A stretch of 64,000 bases of DNA from assembly GCA_963728825.1 (NCBI GenBank), contig CAVSLA010000006.1:635132-699131 (forward strand), written 5' to 3'. The position numbers and the translations under genes are program-made. The DNA is from CAVREM01 sp963728825 (GTDB lineage: Bacteria > Acidobacteriota > Vicinamibacteria > Vicinamibacterales > CAVVIG01). The notes beneath the pieces are model-generated. The model did no database searches. It saw only the letters and a program-made list of their open reading frames with translations, and was not told the origin of the DNA. Each line of letters starts with the position of its first letter. Within the stretch, counting starts at the first letter, position 1. Shown one piece after another: positions 1-8,599 of the stretch.

Positions 1-2
1 TC

Positions 3-1952
3 TGGCTCCTCCGGAGTGCCTGGCCCGGACTGCCCGGCCTTGCCGTGCTGGGATTCCTTGCGGTCGTTGGTCTCGCAGCCTGGAACCTCCCGGCGGTTTC
101 TCCCGTACTCGCCTTCGCCTATCTCTTTCCCACTCTTGCCCACCTGCAGATCGGGAACTACCACGCCCGATATTCCGTGTTGTGGATGCTGCTGCTGTTC
201 GGCGCCATCCTGCCGCGAAGCCTGAGAACCGCATGGCACCTGTCTGCCCGCTGGACCACAGCGCTGTCGGGCTGGGCTCTCGTGGTGATGGTCGGCGCCT
301 CGATCATCGTCGCACGCGAGCTCGATTTCACGCCTGGCCTGATCGACGTGACAAGCGTCGCGAACACTCCGGGCGGCGGCTGGCCGGCGTTCGTGATCGG
401 CTGGGTTCTGCACGTTGCGCTGATCGTGTTGCTCGGGATTCTCTGGTTCGACTGGACGATCGCGGCAGACGATCGCGAGTTTCATCTGTTCGTGGTGGCG
501 CCGCTGGCGGCCAGCTGTGCGGTCCTTTCGATCGTCGCCGGCTACCAGCTGTTCGTCGATCTCTCGTTCCTCAACCAGACGGTCTTCGCGAGCCTGGCGC
601 GCGCCACCGGAACGATGCTCGATTCGAACGTCTGCGGCGCGATTGCTGCTCTGTGGACAGGAGGATTTCTCCTCTGGGCGGGCCGCCTTCAGGGGCGCTG
701 GCGCTTCGTCGCAGTTGCCGGCAGCGTGGCGTCTTGGGTTGCGGTGTGGGCTTCAGGATCGCGGACCGCCTTCGTGGCGAGCGTCATCATCGTCCTGTTC
801 AGCGCGATTGCCCTGGTCGGGCTGCGGCGCGAGCGGCCGCGCATCACGCCGGCAGGTGTCGGCCTTCTCGTATTGACGGCGGCCGGCGTGGCGCTGCTCG
901 TGAACGCCGTCGACCTGACGGCCGTCGGCCCCGTTCAGCGGCTTTGGAACATGTTTCCATCCTTTGCTCCGGATGCCCTCCGAGCCGTCGCGTGGGAAGA
1001 GCTCTGGAACCGCAACCGGTATGGCGCCGCTTCCACCGCGATGATTCGAGAGTTTCCGTGGTTTGGCGTCGGTGTCGGGTCGTTTCAGACGCTCTTGACG
1101 GAGTTCAGCGCGCAGGCAGGTGGACCGCTCACGCCTGACAATGCTCAGAACTGGTACCGCCATCAGATCGCGGAGCTCGGACTCGTCGGCAGTCTGCCGT
1201 GGATCATGTGGCTCGTCGTGTTCGGATGGTTTCTCTTCAAGCCTCGAAAGGAATCAACCCCGGTCGTTTGGATCGCGCGCGGCGTCGTGCTGGCATTTGC
1301 GGTGATTTCGTTCGTTGGCATGCCCGGACAGGACACCTTCGTCGCGATTACGTTCTGGACGATGGCGGCGTGGTGTGTGAGGGTCGCGGGACCGCCCGCA
1401 TACAGCCGTCCGACCGGCTCAAGTTGGGGGCTTGTGGCGGGGGTGTTAGCGGTGTTCGCCATCGGCACCATTCACGCGGCCGTCAATGAGCTGCGTGTGC
1501 CCGCCCGGGCGAAACGGGCCGGGTGGGCCTATTCCTATGGATTCTATCCGCCTGAGGTGATCGACGGCCGGGAGGAGCGGTGGACGGGCCGCCGGGGCGT
1601 TGCGGTGATCCAGACTCCCACGCGCTGGGTGGCGGTCACCGCTCGCGTCGATCACCGCCTGATTCAACCTGGTTCAGCCAGCGTGGCCGGCGCGCGGGCA
1701 TCGACCCGGCCAGTCGACATCAAGGTCTGGCTCGATGGGCAACTGATCGTCGACCGCAGGGTTACCGACACGGCGCCAATCATCGAGTATGTGCCGGTGA
1801 CGGATCGTTGGGTGATGCTCGAGACGTGGGTCAGTCGCGCGTTACGCCCGAGAGAGGTCGGAATAGCAGACGATCGCGAGCTCGGGATGCTTGTGAACTG
1901 GACGTTTGTCGAAGGTCGTCCTCAAGGCGCGACGGCGCCACCGATCCCCTGA
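3..1952 (+). CDS. O-antigen ligase/polymerase-like membrane protein (5' partial)
   Basis: The reading frame is open to the left edge, so the true start lies upstream; a GTG at 45 is only the first in-window start. The product is a polytopic membrane protein with many hydrophobic segments in its first 450 residues. It carries the Wzy_C/O-antigen-ligase signature: a G-V-G-x-G-S-F stretch followed by PDNAQNWYRHQIAELGLVG around 1130-1190, which matches the family's N/H-x-x-x-x-x-x-E-x-G-x-x-G loop. The last 130 residues form a soluble, probably periplasmic tail unlike the usual short C terminus. The family polymerises or ligates undecaprenyl-linked repeat units on the periplasmic side. A second polymerase is encoded at 24464, so this one could be the ligase or serve another polymer. 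The family call is firm; the substrate is unknown. Confidence 0.8.
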   Translation, partial: WLLRSAWPGLPGLAVLGFLAVVGLAAWNLPAVSPVLAFAYLFPTLAHLQIGNYHARYSVLWMLLLFGAILPRSLRTAWHLSARWTTALSGWALVVMVGASIIVARELDFTPGLIDVTSVANTPGGGWPAFVIGWVLHVALIVLLGILWFDWTIAADDREFHLFVVAPLAASCAVLSIVAGYQLFVDLSFLNQTVFASLARATGTMLDSNVCGAIAALWTGGFLLWAGRLQGRWRFVAVAGSVASWVAVWASGSRTAFVASVIIVLFSAIALVGLRRERPRITPAGVGLLVLTAAGVALLVNAVDLTAVGPVQRLWNMFPSFAPDALRAVAWEELWNRNRYGAASTAMIREFPWFGVGVGSFQTLLTEFSAQAGGPLTPDNAQNWYRHQIAELGLVGSLPWIMWLVVFGWFLFKPRKESTPVVWIARGVVLAFAVISFVGMPGQDTFVAITFWTMAAWCVRVAGPPAYSRPTGSSWGLVAGVLAVFAIGTIHAAVNELRVPARAKRAGWAYSYGFYPPEVIDGREERWTGRRGVAVIQTPTRWVAVTARVDHRLIQPGSASVAGARASTRPVDIKVWLDGQLIVDRRVTDTAPIIEYVPVTDRWVMLETWVSRALRPREVGIADDRELGMLVNWTFVEGRPQGATAPPIP

Positions 1953-1985
1953 TAGCCGCTCGCGCCAAGGCCTCTCGGGTTGTCT

Positions 1986-2459
1986 TTACTGGTAAATCAA
2001 TTGAGCAAGCCGCGCGTCGCTGCGCCGTCGTCCGCCACGAGAAACACCCCGGCGATCGTGGGTTCCGACATCGCGGCGGTCTTTCGGTGGCAGGGGCGTC
2101 GTGAGGTAGCCTGCGAGGCTGCGGGAAACGACCGCGCGCGATTCGTAGAATGCGCCTAACTCCTGCGCCTCTCGCGCAAGCACCAGGTCCTCGTCGTCGC
2201 CATAGACGAGGATGCTGATCGGCCCGCCCGCCATCCTCGCGAGATATGCAAGGTGCAGCCCGTTGTACGCGTCCAGCCGGATGTTCGTCACCAGCCAGGT
2301 GTACGGCGTTGTCAGGAGCCGGTTTCTGGCGGTGGGCATCCCACAATCGGTGTCTATGACCCCCAGGTCCGCAGCAGCATCGTGCAACTGCAGGCGCAAG
2401 GCGGGTTCGGGTTCAACCATGAGGATTCGATTGGATGGCACGGCATACGAGCTGAGCAA
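1986..2459 (-). CDS. Receiver-like protein lacking the phospho-acceptor Asp (pseudo-receiver)
   Basis: A CheY-like receiver domain fills residues 10-110, followed by an Arg-rich tail. Aligned by eye with the intact receiver at 8228-8590, the segment L-V-T-N-I-R-L..YNG places Asn59 where the phosphorylated Asp should be. The conserved Lys is replaced as well (F-Y-E-S-R instead of F-L-K-P), and the acidic pair is now E-P-E. The C terminus carries two DRR motifs and GGRR.SD, which are also found in the protein at 7702-8178. The start is a TTG; a GTG seven codons in is an alternative. The gene stands alone on the minus strand, divergent from 2589. It probably acts as a phosphorylation-independent adaptor or regulator, which is inference. 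Confidence 0.7.
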   Translation of the reverse strand: MLSSYAVPSNRILMVEPEPALRLQLHDAAADLGVIDTDCGMPTARNRLLTTPYTWLVTNIRLDAYNGLHLAYLARMAGGPISILVYGDDEDLVLAREAQELGAFYESRAVVSRSLAGYLTTPLPPKDRRDVGTHDRRGVSRGGRRRSDARLAQLIYQ

Positions 2460-2535
2460 GAGGGATGCCCAAATTTGTCACCTGCTTGAAGTTGCGTGCA
2501 AACGGGCCGTCTTGGGCAACCGACCGGAAATCCCC

Positions 2536-2566
2536 TTGACTTCAATGGGACCGTCGCGGATAGTCT
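2536..2566 (+). promoter_or_regulatory. Possible sigma-70-type promoter for the 2589 gene
   Basis: TTGACT at 2536-2541 resembles a -35 box. GATAGT at 2559-2564 follows after 17 bases and matches TATAAT at four of six positions. An AAAGG at 2578-2582 sits six bases before the ATG at 2589 and fits a ribosome binding site. The AT content rises locally within an otherwise GC-rich region. Vegetative promoters of this phylum are poorly defined, so this is a weak call. Confidence 0.35.
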
Positions 2567-2588
2567 TAGTTTTTCGTAAAGGCAACAG

Positions 2589-3017
2589 ATGACGACAGCA
2601 ACTGGACGCCGTTCCCAGTCGGCGCTTGGTTGGGAAAAATCGTCCGCGATCGTCCCGCCCGAGGAGTTGAAGATTCTTCGATTGTGGCGGCCTAACGTCT
2701 TGATTCGTGGAGACAGCGAGTTCGCTGAGGCTGCGTTGGCGGCTCTTCGCAGCGGATTCCGCGCGCCGATTGTGCAGTGGCGCGCCGGCGATTCGCCGGT
2801 GCCATCCGAGTCTCCCGCTACCCTGATTCTCGATGATGTTTCGGTGCTGTCACGTGCAGATCAGGAACGCCTGTTCGCCTGGCTCCAGCAGCACTACGCT
2901 GACGTTCAAGTGGTCGCGAGAACCTCCCGGCCGCTGCTGCCGCTGGTGCAGGATGGCGAGTTTCTCGCGCCGCTGTACTACGCGCTGAACGTGATCCATC
3001 TGGAGGTTCCCGAGTAA
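2589..3017 (+). CDS. Collapsed sigma-54 AAA+-like protein (142 aa)
   Basis: The protein reads like a miniature of the AAA+ domain of sigma-54 activators. P-N-V-L-I-R-G-D-S-E-F-A-E-A (residues 35-48) aligns with the Walker A strand but has lost the G-x-x-G-x-G-K loop. A-T-L-I-L-D-D-V (77-84) aligns with Walker B (G-T-L-F-L-D-E-V). The stretch to residue 138, with V-V-A-R-T-S-R-P and the L-Y-Y-A-L-N-V-I end, aligns with the sensor region V-I-A-A-T-N-R and the Y-R-L-N-V segment. The GAFTGA sigma-54-contact loop and the DNA-binding domain are missing. It should therefore neither hydrolyse ATP nor activate transcription. A modulator that binds the two full activators at 8600 and 10267 is a plausible but unproven role. 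The ATG at 2589 has a reasonable ribosome binding site. Confidence 0.6.
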   Translation: MTTATGRRSQSALGWEKSSAIVPPEELKILRLWRPNVLIRGDSEFAEAALAALRSGFRAPIVQWRAGDSPVPSESPATLILDDVSVLSRADQERLFAWLQQHYADVQVVARTSRPLLPLVQDGEFLAPLYYALNVIHLEVPE

Positions 3018-3068
3018 GTCCCTGCCCGTTTTTCTGCTCTACGCAGGAGTGATGTCTCCGGAAGCAGG

Positions 3069-3178
3069 GATTTTGGTATAGATCACGAACAACGCCCGGC
3101 TCCGCACTGTTTCCCGCCCGCCCTTCGCGGCGCAGTGATTTTGGTATAGATCACGAACAACGCCGGGCTCCGCACTGG
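3069..3178. repeat. 42-bp direct repeat pair in the 356-nt gap before the BACON gene
   Basis: Two nearly identical 42-base copies lie at 3069-3110 and 3137-3178, a period of 68 bases. Both begin GATTTTGGTATAGATCACGA and differ by one C/G near the end. They sit 196-305 bases upstream of the GTG at 3374, a distance that would suit enhancer sites for sigma-54 activators, though no shared copy was found upstream of the other candidate promoters. The rest of 3018-3373 holds no convincing gene. A GGC...TTTTGCA element at 3236-3249 resembles a -24/-12 promoter with 9-base instead of 10-base spacing. Confidence 0.75.
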
Positions 3179-3373
3179 TTCCCTCACAGTCGCACGCATC
3201 ACGATCATCTGAACGAACCGAATCTGTCGGGTGCCGGCAGAATTTTGCAATCTCGAAACTGTGTGCGCTGCAGATGAGCTGACCGCGAACGCGTGATTTC
3301 GGCAGCATTTCGACGATTTTCACATTACGAATTCGCACTGAGCACCCGGCGAGCCTAATGCAGTTCCCGCCGT

Positions 3374-6300
3374 GTGGCCCTTCGGCGTCGGCTTGCTCCG
3401 ACCGTCATCACTGCGTTTGCGCTGACGACTTTCTTACTCGCTTCCCGCGACGTCGCGGCGCAAACCGTCAACCCCACGACGGCGGAGTTTCAGCCCTCAG
3501 CGGATCACAACACCATCCTCTCCGGTGGCGGCGCGGCCGTCACGCGATACGATCTCGAGTTCTACAACGTTGGCGCCCCGAGTCCATTTCAAGTGGTACC
3601 GCTCGGCAAACCGACGCCAGCCGGGGACGGGTTCATCCGTCTGTTGCTGACCAGCGTCGTCACGTCGTTCCCGTCGCCCGGGATCACCTACGAGGCCAGA
3701 GTCACCGCGGTGGGACCAGGCGGGATCGGTCGCAGCACTCCGTCAAACACGTTCCTGTTCACGGGGCCCTGTTCGTACTCCGTGTCGCCACTGGCACCGG
3801 CCCTGGCCGCGGCTGGTGGCGCGGCGTCGGTTGCCATCTCGACGACCACCGGCTGCGCGTGGACGGCCGTCAGCAACGCCAGCTGGATGACTGTCTCCGC
3901 CGGGAGTACCGCGGGAACGGGTAACGCAACGGTCAACTACACCGCCACTGCCAACACGTCGACAACACCGCGCACCGGCACGCTGACCGTTGCCGGCCAG
4001 ACAGTCACGGTCACGCAGGCGGGCGCGTGCGCGTTCACCGTGGCGCCGACCACACAGAGTGTCGTCGCCGGTGGCGCGGCGCACAGTGCGACCGTGACAA
4101 CGACGAGCGGCTGCGCGTGGAACGCAACCAGCAATAACACCTGGCTCTCGATCAGCAGTGGCGGCAGCGGCACTGGCAACGGGACCGTCAACTATTCAGC
4201 CACGGCCAACACGTCGACGACGCTACGCACCGGAACGTTGACGATTGCCGGGCGGACGCTGACGGTGACGCAGGCCGGCGCGTGCGCGTACACGATAGCG
4301 CCGACCACGCAGAGTGTGGTGGCCGGTGGCGCGGCGCACAGCGCAACGGTGACGACGACGAGCAGTTGCGCGTGGAACGCGACCAGCAATAACACCTGGC
4401 TCTCGATCAGCAGTGGCGGCAGCGGCACTGGCAATGGGACGGTCAATTATTCAGCCACGGCCAACACGTCGACGACACCGCGGACGGGGACGCTGACGAT
4501 TGCCGGGCGGACGCTGACGGTGACGCAGGCCGGCGCGTGCGCGTACACGGTAGCGCCGACCACGCAGAGCGTGGTGGCCGGTGGCGCGGCGCATAGCGCG
4601 ACGGTGACGACGACGAGCAGCTGCGCCTGGAACGCGACCAGCAACAATACCTGGCTGTCGGTGACGAGCGGCGGCAGCGGCACGGGCAACGGCACCGTCA
4701 ACTATTCTGCTAGCACCAATAGCTCGACGACCCCTCGCACGGGCACGTTGACCATTGCCGGGCAGACGCTGACCGTAACGCAGGCAGGAGCGTGCGCGTA
4801 CACCGTGTCGCCAACAACACAGAGCGTGGTGGCCGGTGGCGCGGCGCACAGCGCGACGGTGACGACGACGAGCAGCTGCGCCTGGAACGCGACCAGCAAC
4901 AACACCTGGCTGTCGGTGACAAGCGGCGGCAGCGGCACGGGCAACGGCACCGTCAACTATTCAGCGACGACGAATACCTCGACGACACCGCGGACGGGCA
5001 CGTTGACCATTGCCGGCCAGACGCTGACCGTAACACAGGCCGGCGCGTGCGCATATACGGTGTCGCCGACGACGCAGAGCGTGGTGGCTGGCGGCGCGGC
5101 GCACAGCGCGACGGTGACGACGACGAGCAGCTGCGCGTGGAACGCGACCAGCAATAACACCTGGCTGTCGGTGACGAGCGGCGGGAGCGGCACGGGCAAC
5201 GGGACCGTCAACTATTCTGCGACCACCAATACATCGACGACACCGCGCACGGGCACGTTGACCATTGCCGGGCAGACGCTGACCGTCACACAGGCCGGGG
5301 CGTGCGCATATACGGTATCGCCGACCACGCAGAGCGTGGTCGCCGGAGGCGCGGCACATAGCGCGACGGTGACGACGACGAGCAGCTGCGCCTGGAATGC
5401 CACCAGCAACAACGCCTGGCTGTCAGTGACCAGCGGTGGCAGCGGCACGGGCAACGGGACCGTCAACTATTCTGCGACTACCAATACGTCGACGACGCCG
5501 CGGACCGGGCACGCTGACGATTGCCGGGCAGACGCTTGACCGTGACACAGGCGGGTGCGTGCGCATATACGGTGTCGCCGACCACGCAGAGTGTGGTGGC
5601 CGGTGGCGCGGCGCACAGCGCGACGGTGACGACGACGAGTAGCTGCGCCTGGAACGCCACCAGCAACAATCGCCTGGCTGTCGGTGACGAGCGGCGGCAG
5701 CGGCACCGGCAACGGGACCGTTAACTATTCGGTTACCACCAATACGTCGACGACACCACGGACGCGGGACGTTGACGATTGCCGGGCAGACGCTGACGGT
5801 GACGCAGGCCGGGGCGTGCGCGTTCACCGTAGCGCCGACGACCCAGATCATGTTGGCGGGCGGCGGCGCCGCGAACGCAACGGTGACGACGACGAGCAGC
5901 TGCGCCTGGAACGCCACCAGCAACGATCCCTGGATCTCCGTGACCAGTGGCGGCAGCGGGACCGGCAACGGCACGGTGACTTACGCCGTCACTGTGAACA
6001 CGGCGACGACGCAGCGCTCAGGGACGTTGACGATTGCCGGCCAGACGCTGACCGTGACGCAGGCGGAGACGTGCGCGTTCACCCTCGCACCGACGACGCA
6101 GAGCATCGTCGCCGGTGGCGGCGCGGCGACCGCAATGGTGACCACCACGAGCAGCTGTTCCTGGAACGCCACCAGCAACGATCCCTGGATCTCTGTGACC
6201 AGCGGCGGCAGCGGGACTGGCAACGGGACCGTCAATTACTCCGCCACGGCCAACACGTTGACGACCCCGCGCACCGGAACGCTGACCATTGCCGGGCGGA

Positions 6301-7634
6301 CGTTGACGGTGACGCAAGCCGCGGCGTGTGCCTTTACCGTGTCGCCGACGACCGAGAGCATCGGGGCCGCTGGCGGTGCGGCGACCGCAACGGTGACGAC
6401 CACCAGCGGTTGCGCCTGGAACGCGGCCAGCAACGATCCCTGGATCTCCGTGACCAGTGGCGGCAGTGGGACCGGCAGCGGGACCGTCGGCTACTCTGCG
6501 GCCTCCAATACATCGACGACATCACGGACCGGGACGTTGACCGTCGCCGGCCAGACAATCACCGTGACGCAGGCTGGCGCGTGCGGATACACAATTTCGC
6601 CGACGATTCAGACCCTGGGCGCCAGTGGAGGTCCGGCCACGGCGACCGTCACAACCGACAGCGGCTGCAGTTGGACGGCGACGAGCCATGCCGCCTGGAT
6701 CTCGGTGACGAGCGGCGGCAGCGGCACCGGTAGCGGCACAGTGTTATATTCGGTCGCTGCACATACGGCTTCTGCTCCGCGGACTGGCAGCCTCACGATC
6801 GCCGGACAGACACTGACGGTGACCCAGGACGGTACGTGCGCTTACACCATCTCGCCGACCATCCAGAGTCTGTTCGGAAACGGTGGGACGGGCAGTACCA
6901 CCGTTACGACGGCGGCCAGCTGTTCGTGGACGGCGGTCAGCAATGACGGTTGGATTACGGTCACGAGCGGTGACACCGGTACGGGACCAGGAACCGCCGG
7001 CTACTCTGTCGCAACGAACACGACCGGCAGCTCGCGCACGGGCACGTTGACCGTCGCCGGCCATGTCGTCACCGTGAATCAAAGCTCGTGTGCGTTCACG
7101 ATCAATCCGACGACAGCCACACCGGGCCCGGCCGGCGGCCCGCAGTCGGTTGCCGTGTTCACTGCAGCGGGTTGTCCATGGACGTCGACCAGCAACGCGC
7201 CGTGGCTGACGATTAACAGCGGGTCCAGCGGCACTGGTGGCGGCAGCACCAGCTATACCACGGCACCGAACTCCTCGACCTCGCCAAGGACCGGAACGCT
7301 CACGATCGCGGGCCGGACGCATACTGTGACCCAAGGCGCTGCCTGCAGCGTCTCGGTGTCGTCGACCACGGCAACCCTGCCGCTGGCCGGAGGAGCCGGC
7401 AATGTCACCGTGACGGCATCGTCAAGCTGTTCGTGGACCGCCACGAGCACGGCGTCGTGGCTGACGATCACCAGCGGAGCGAGCGGGACAGGAAACGGAG
7501 CGATCGCCTTCTCTGCCACGTCGACGTCGAGCACGCGCACTGCCTCGATCAACGTCGGCGGTCAGACCGTCACGGTCACGCAAGGTGGCACGCTGTCGGC
7601 GCCATCGGGGATGCGAATCGTGACGCAGCCCTGA
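3374..7634 (+). CDS. Secreted BACON-repeat surface protein, interrupted by four single-base insertions
   Basis: A GTG start gives an N-terminal signal peptide (charged RRR, hydrophobic core, A-A-Q cleavage). A fibronectin-III-like domain of about 100 residues follows, then about fifteen repeats of about 85 residues. Each begins C-A-[YF]-T, contains C-A-W-[NT]-A and ends T-V-T-Q-[AD]-G, the pattern of BACON-like beta-sandwich domains. The protein ends S-A-P-S-G-M-R-I-V-T-Q-P. Reading is broken by extra bases near 5510, 5537, 5670 and 5765, all in repeats 7-8. The uninterrupted pieces are 3374-5539 and 5772-7634. If the insertions are errors, the product is about 1,420 residues; if real, the protein stops after about 720 residues. 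BACON-type domains are associated with carbohydrate or adhesion roles, so EPS anchoring or adhesion is the likely function. Confidence 0.8.
3770..7590 (+). repeat. Tandem array of about fifteen 255-bp coding repeats
   Basis: Successive units start with the Cys codon at 3770, 4028, 4283 and onwards with a 255-base period. The span corresponds to 15 units. Units 2-9 are nearly identical at DNA level and units 10-15 diverge progressively. This suggests recent amplification at the 5' half by unequal crossing-over. Such an array is prone to copy-number change and to assembly collapse. Confidence 0.9.
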
Positions 7635-7658
7635 GGGCGGATAAACACAAAGGACGCA

Positions 7659-7683
7659 AAGGACACAGAGGATCTGTGTCCTT
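7659..7683. terminator. Perfect 11-bp hairpin between convergent genes
   Basis: AAGGACACAGA at 7659-7669 and TCTGTGTCCTT at 7673-7683 form an 11-bp stem with a 3-base loop. Flanking AACAC (7644-7648) and GTGTT (7685-7689) could extend the pairing. It lies between the stops of the BACON gene (7634, plus) and the pseudo-receiver (7702, minus), so a bidirectional terminator is likely. There is no strong T-run. The AAAGGACGCAAAGGACAC phrase also looks like a dispersed intergenic repeat. Confidence 0.6.
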
Positions 7684-7701
7684 GGTGTTCTTGAGTCGGC
7701 C

Positions 7702-8178
7702 TCAACGAATCGGAGCGGTGTGAAGGACCGACATGTCGGTCGTCCGCCGTCCGCCGCGAAACACACTACGCCGATCGACGACTGTGACACCGCGTCGATC
7801 GCGGTCGGGCAGGTTCCCCTGAAGAAAGGCGGTGACGGCAACGAGCACGGACGATTGCCGCTCGAAGAACGCTCCCGCCGACTGGATCTCCGCCGCCAGC
7901 ATCCGATCGTTGGTGCCGTAGATCATCACCCGTGTGTCTGGCCGGTTATTCTTCGCGAGATAGGCGAGATGGATGCCGTTGAACGCGGCCAGTCGGAGAC
8001 TGGCGATCAGCACATGGGGTCGGCAGAGGAGCAACTCGTGGCGCGCTTCGAGGAACTCGGTCAAGGCGACGCAGCGATAACCTGACGCCCCGACAATCGC
8101 CGCGAGCTGAGACACGAAGAGCGTGTCCGGGTCCACGACAAGCGCGCTCGCTGGCTGTTGAGCCGGCAATCTGCGCAC
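7702..8178 (-). CDS. Receiver-like protein lacking the phospho-acceptor Asp (pseudo-receiver)
   Basis: The receiver fold spans residues 10-115. At the acceptor position the segment L-I-A-S-L-R-L..FNG has Ser60 in place of Asp. The conserved Lys is also lost (F-F-E-R-Q). The tail has two DRR motifs and GGRR.TD, as in the protein at 1986-2459, and the two are clear paralogues. It is the last gene of a minus-strand run 9724-8600, 8590-8228, 8178-7702, so it is probably co-transcribed with a sigma-54 activator and an intact receiver. A phosphorylation-independent partner in that regulatory module is the simplest reading. The function is inferred. Confidence 0.7.
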   Translation of the reverse strand: MRRLPAQQPASALVVDPDTLFVSQLAAIVGASGYRCVALTEFLEARHELLLCRPHVLIASLRLAAFNGIHLAYLAKNNRPDTRVMIYGTNDRMLAAEIQSAGAFFERQSSVLVAVTAFLQGNLPDRDRRGVTVVDRRSVFRGGRRTTDMSVLHTAPIR

Positions 8179-8227
8179 ATCCTTACAGAGGAGGCGGCCG
8201 ACGTCAACAATAAGACGAGCGTAGCTG

Positions 8228-8590
8228 CTACGCGGCTGCGAGATGCTCTCGAAGACTGGGGAACTCGATCGGCTTCAGGAAGTACGCCGCTCCGGCTTCG
8301 GCCGCGGCGGCCCGCAAGACCGGGTCGTCGTAGCCAGACACGGCGACAACGACCATCTCCGGATGATTCTGCCTGGCCAGGTGAATCAGCTGGAGGCCGT
8401 TGTACTTTCCGAGGCGCACATCCACGATCAGAATATCGGCGGCCTTTTCGGTGAGAAAGGTCCGCGCGTCTTCAAACTGGCTGAACGGAAGCGGTTCGTA
8501 TCCCCACGCCTTCAAGAGGTTCGCGAGCATACCCAGGACGCTTGGGTCGTCGTCCACTACTACGATCTGTCGGGACTTCCTTGGGGTCAT
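8228..8590 (-). CDS. Single-domain response regulator (CheY-like, intact)
   Basis: This 120-residue stand-alone receiver has all canonical residues: acidic D13-D14-D15, phospho-acceptor Asp57 in I-L-I-V-D-V-R-L, Ser85 in V-A-V-S-G, and Lys106 in F-L-K-P. It has no output domain, so it must act through protein contact. It lies 10 bases downstream of the sigma-54 activator gene ending at 8600, and that activator has no receiver of its own. The two may therefore form a split NtrC-type response regulator. No histidine kinase is present in the window. Confidence 0.85.
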   Translation of the reverse strand: MTPRKSRQIVVVDDDPSVLGMLANLLKAWGYEPLPFSQFEDARTFLTEKAADILIVDVRLGKYNGLQLIHLARQNHPEMVVVAVSGYDDPVLRAAAAEAGAAYFLKPIEFPSLREHLAAA

Positions 8591-8599
8591 TGATTTTCT

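Noticed and set aside
3347..3362. GG-N10-GC sequence before the BACON gene as a sigma-54 promoter
   Set aside because: The -24 and -12 halves match poorly and the predicted transcript would start at the first codon; this spacing alone occurs often by chance in GC-rich DNA.
3937..5466. Series of 84-aa minus-strand frames with a 255-base period
   Set aside because: They are reverse-strand shadows of the BACON repeats; the plus strand has a signal peptide, domain pattern and consistent Cys/Trp positions.
3770..7590. Regular repeats as a CRISPR array
   Set aside because: Period is 255 bases with no unique spacers and the repeats encode a continuous protein.
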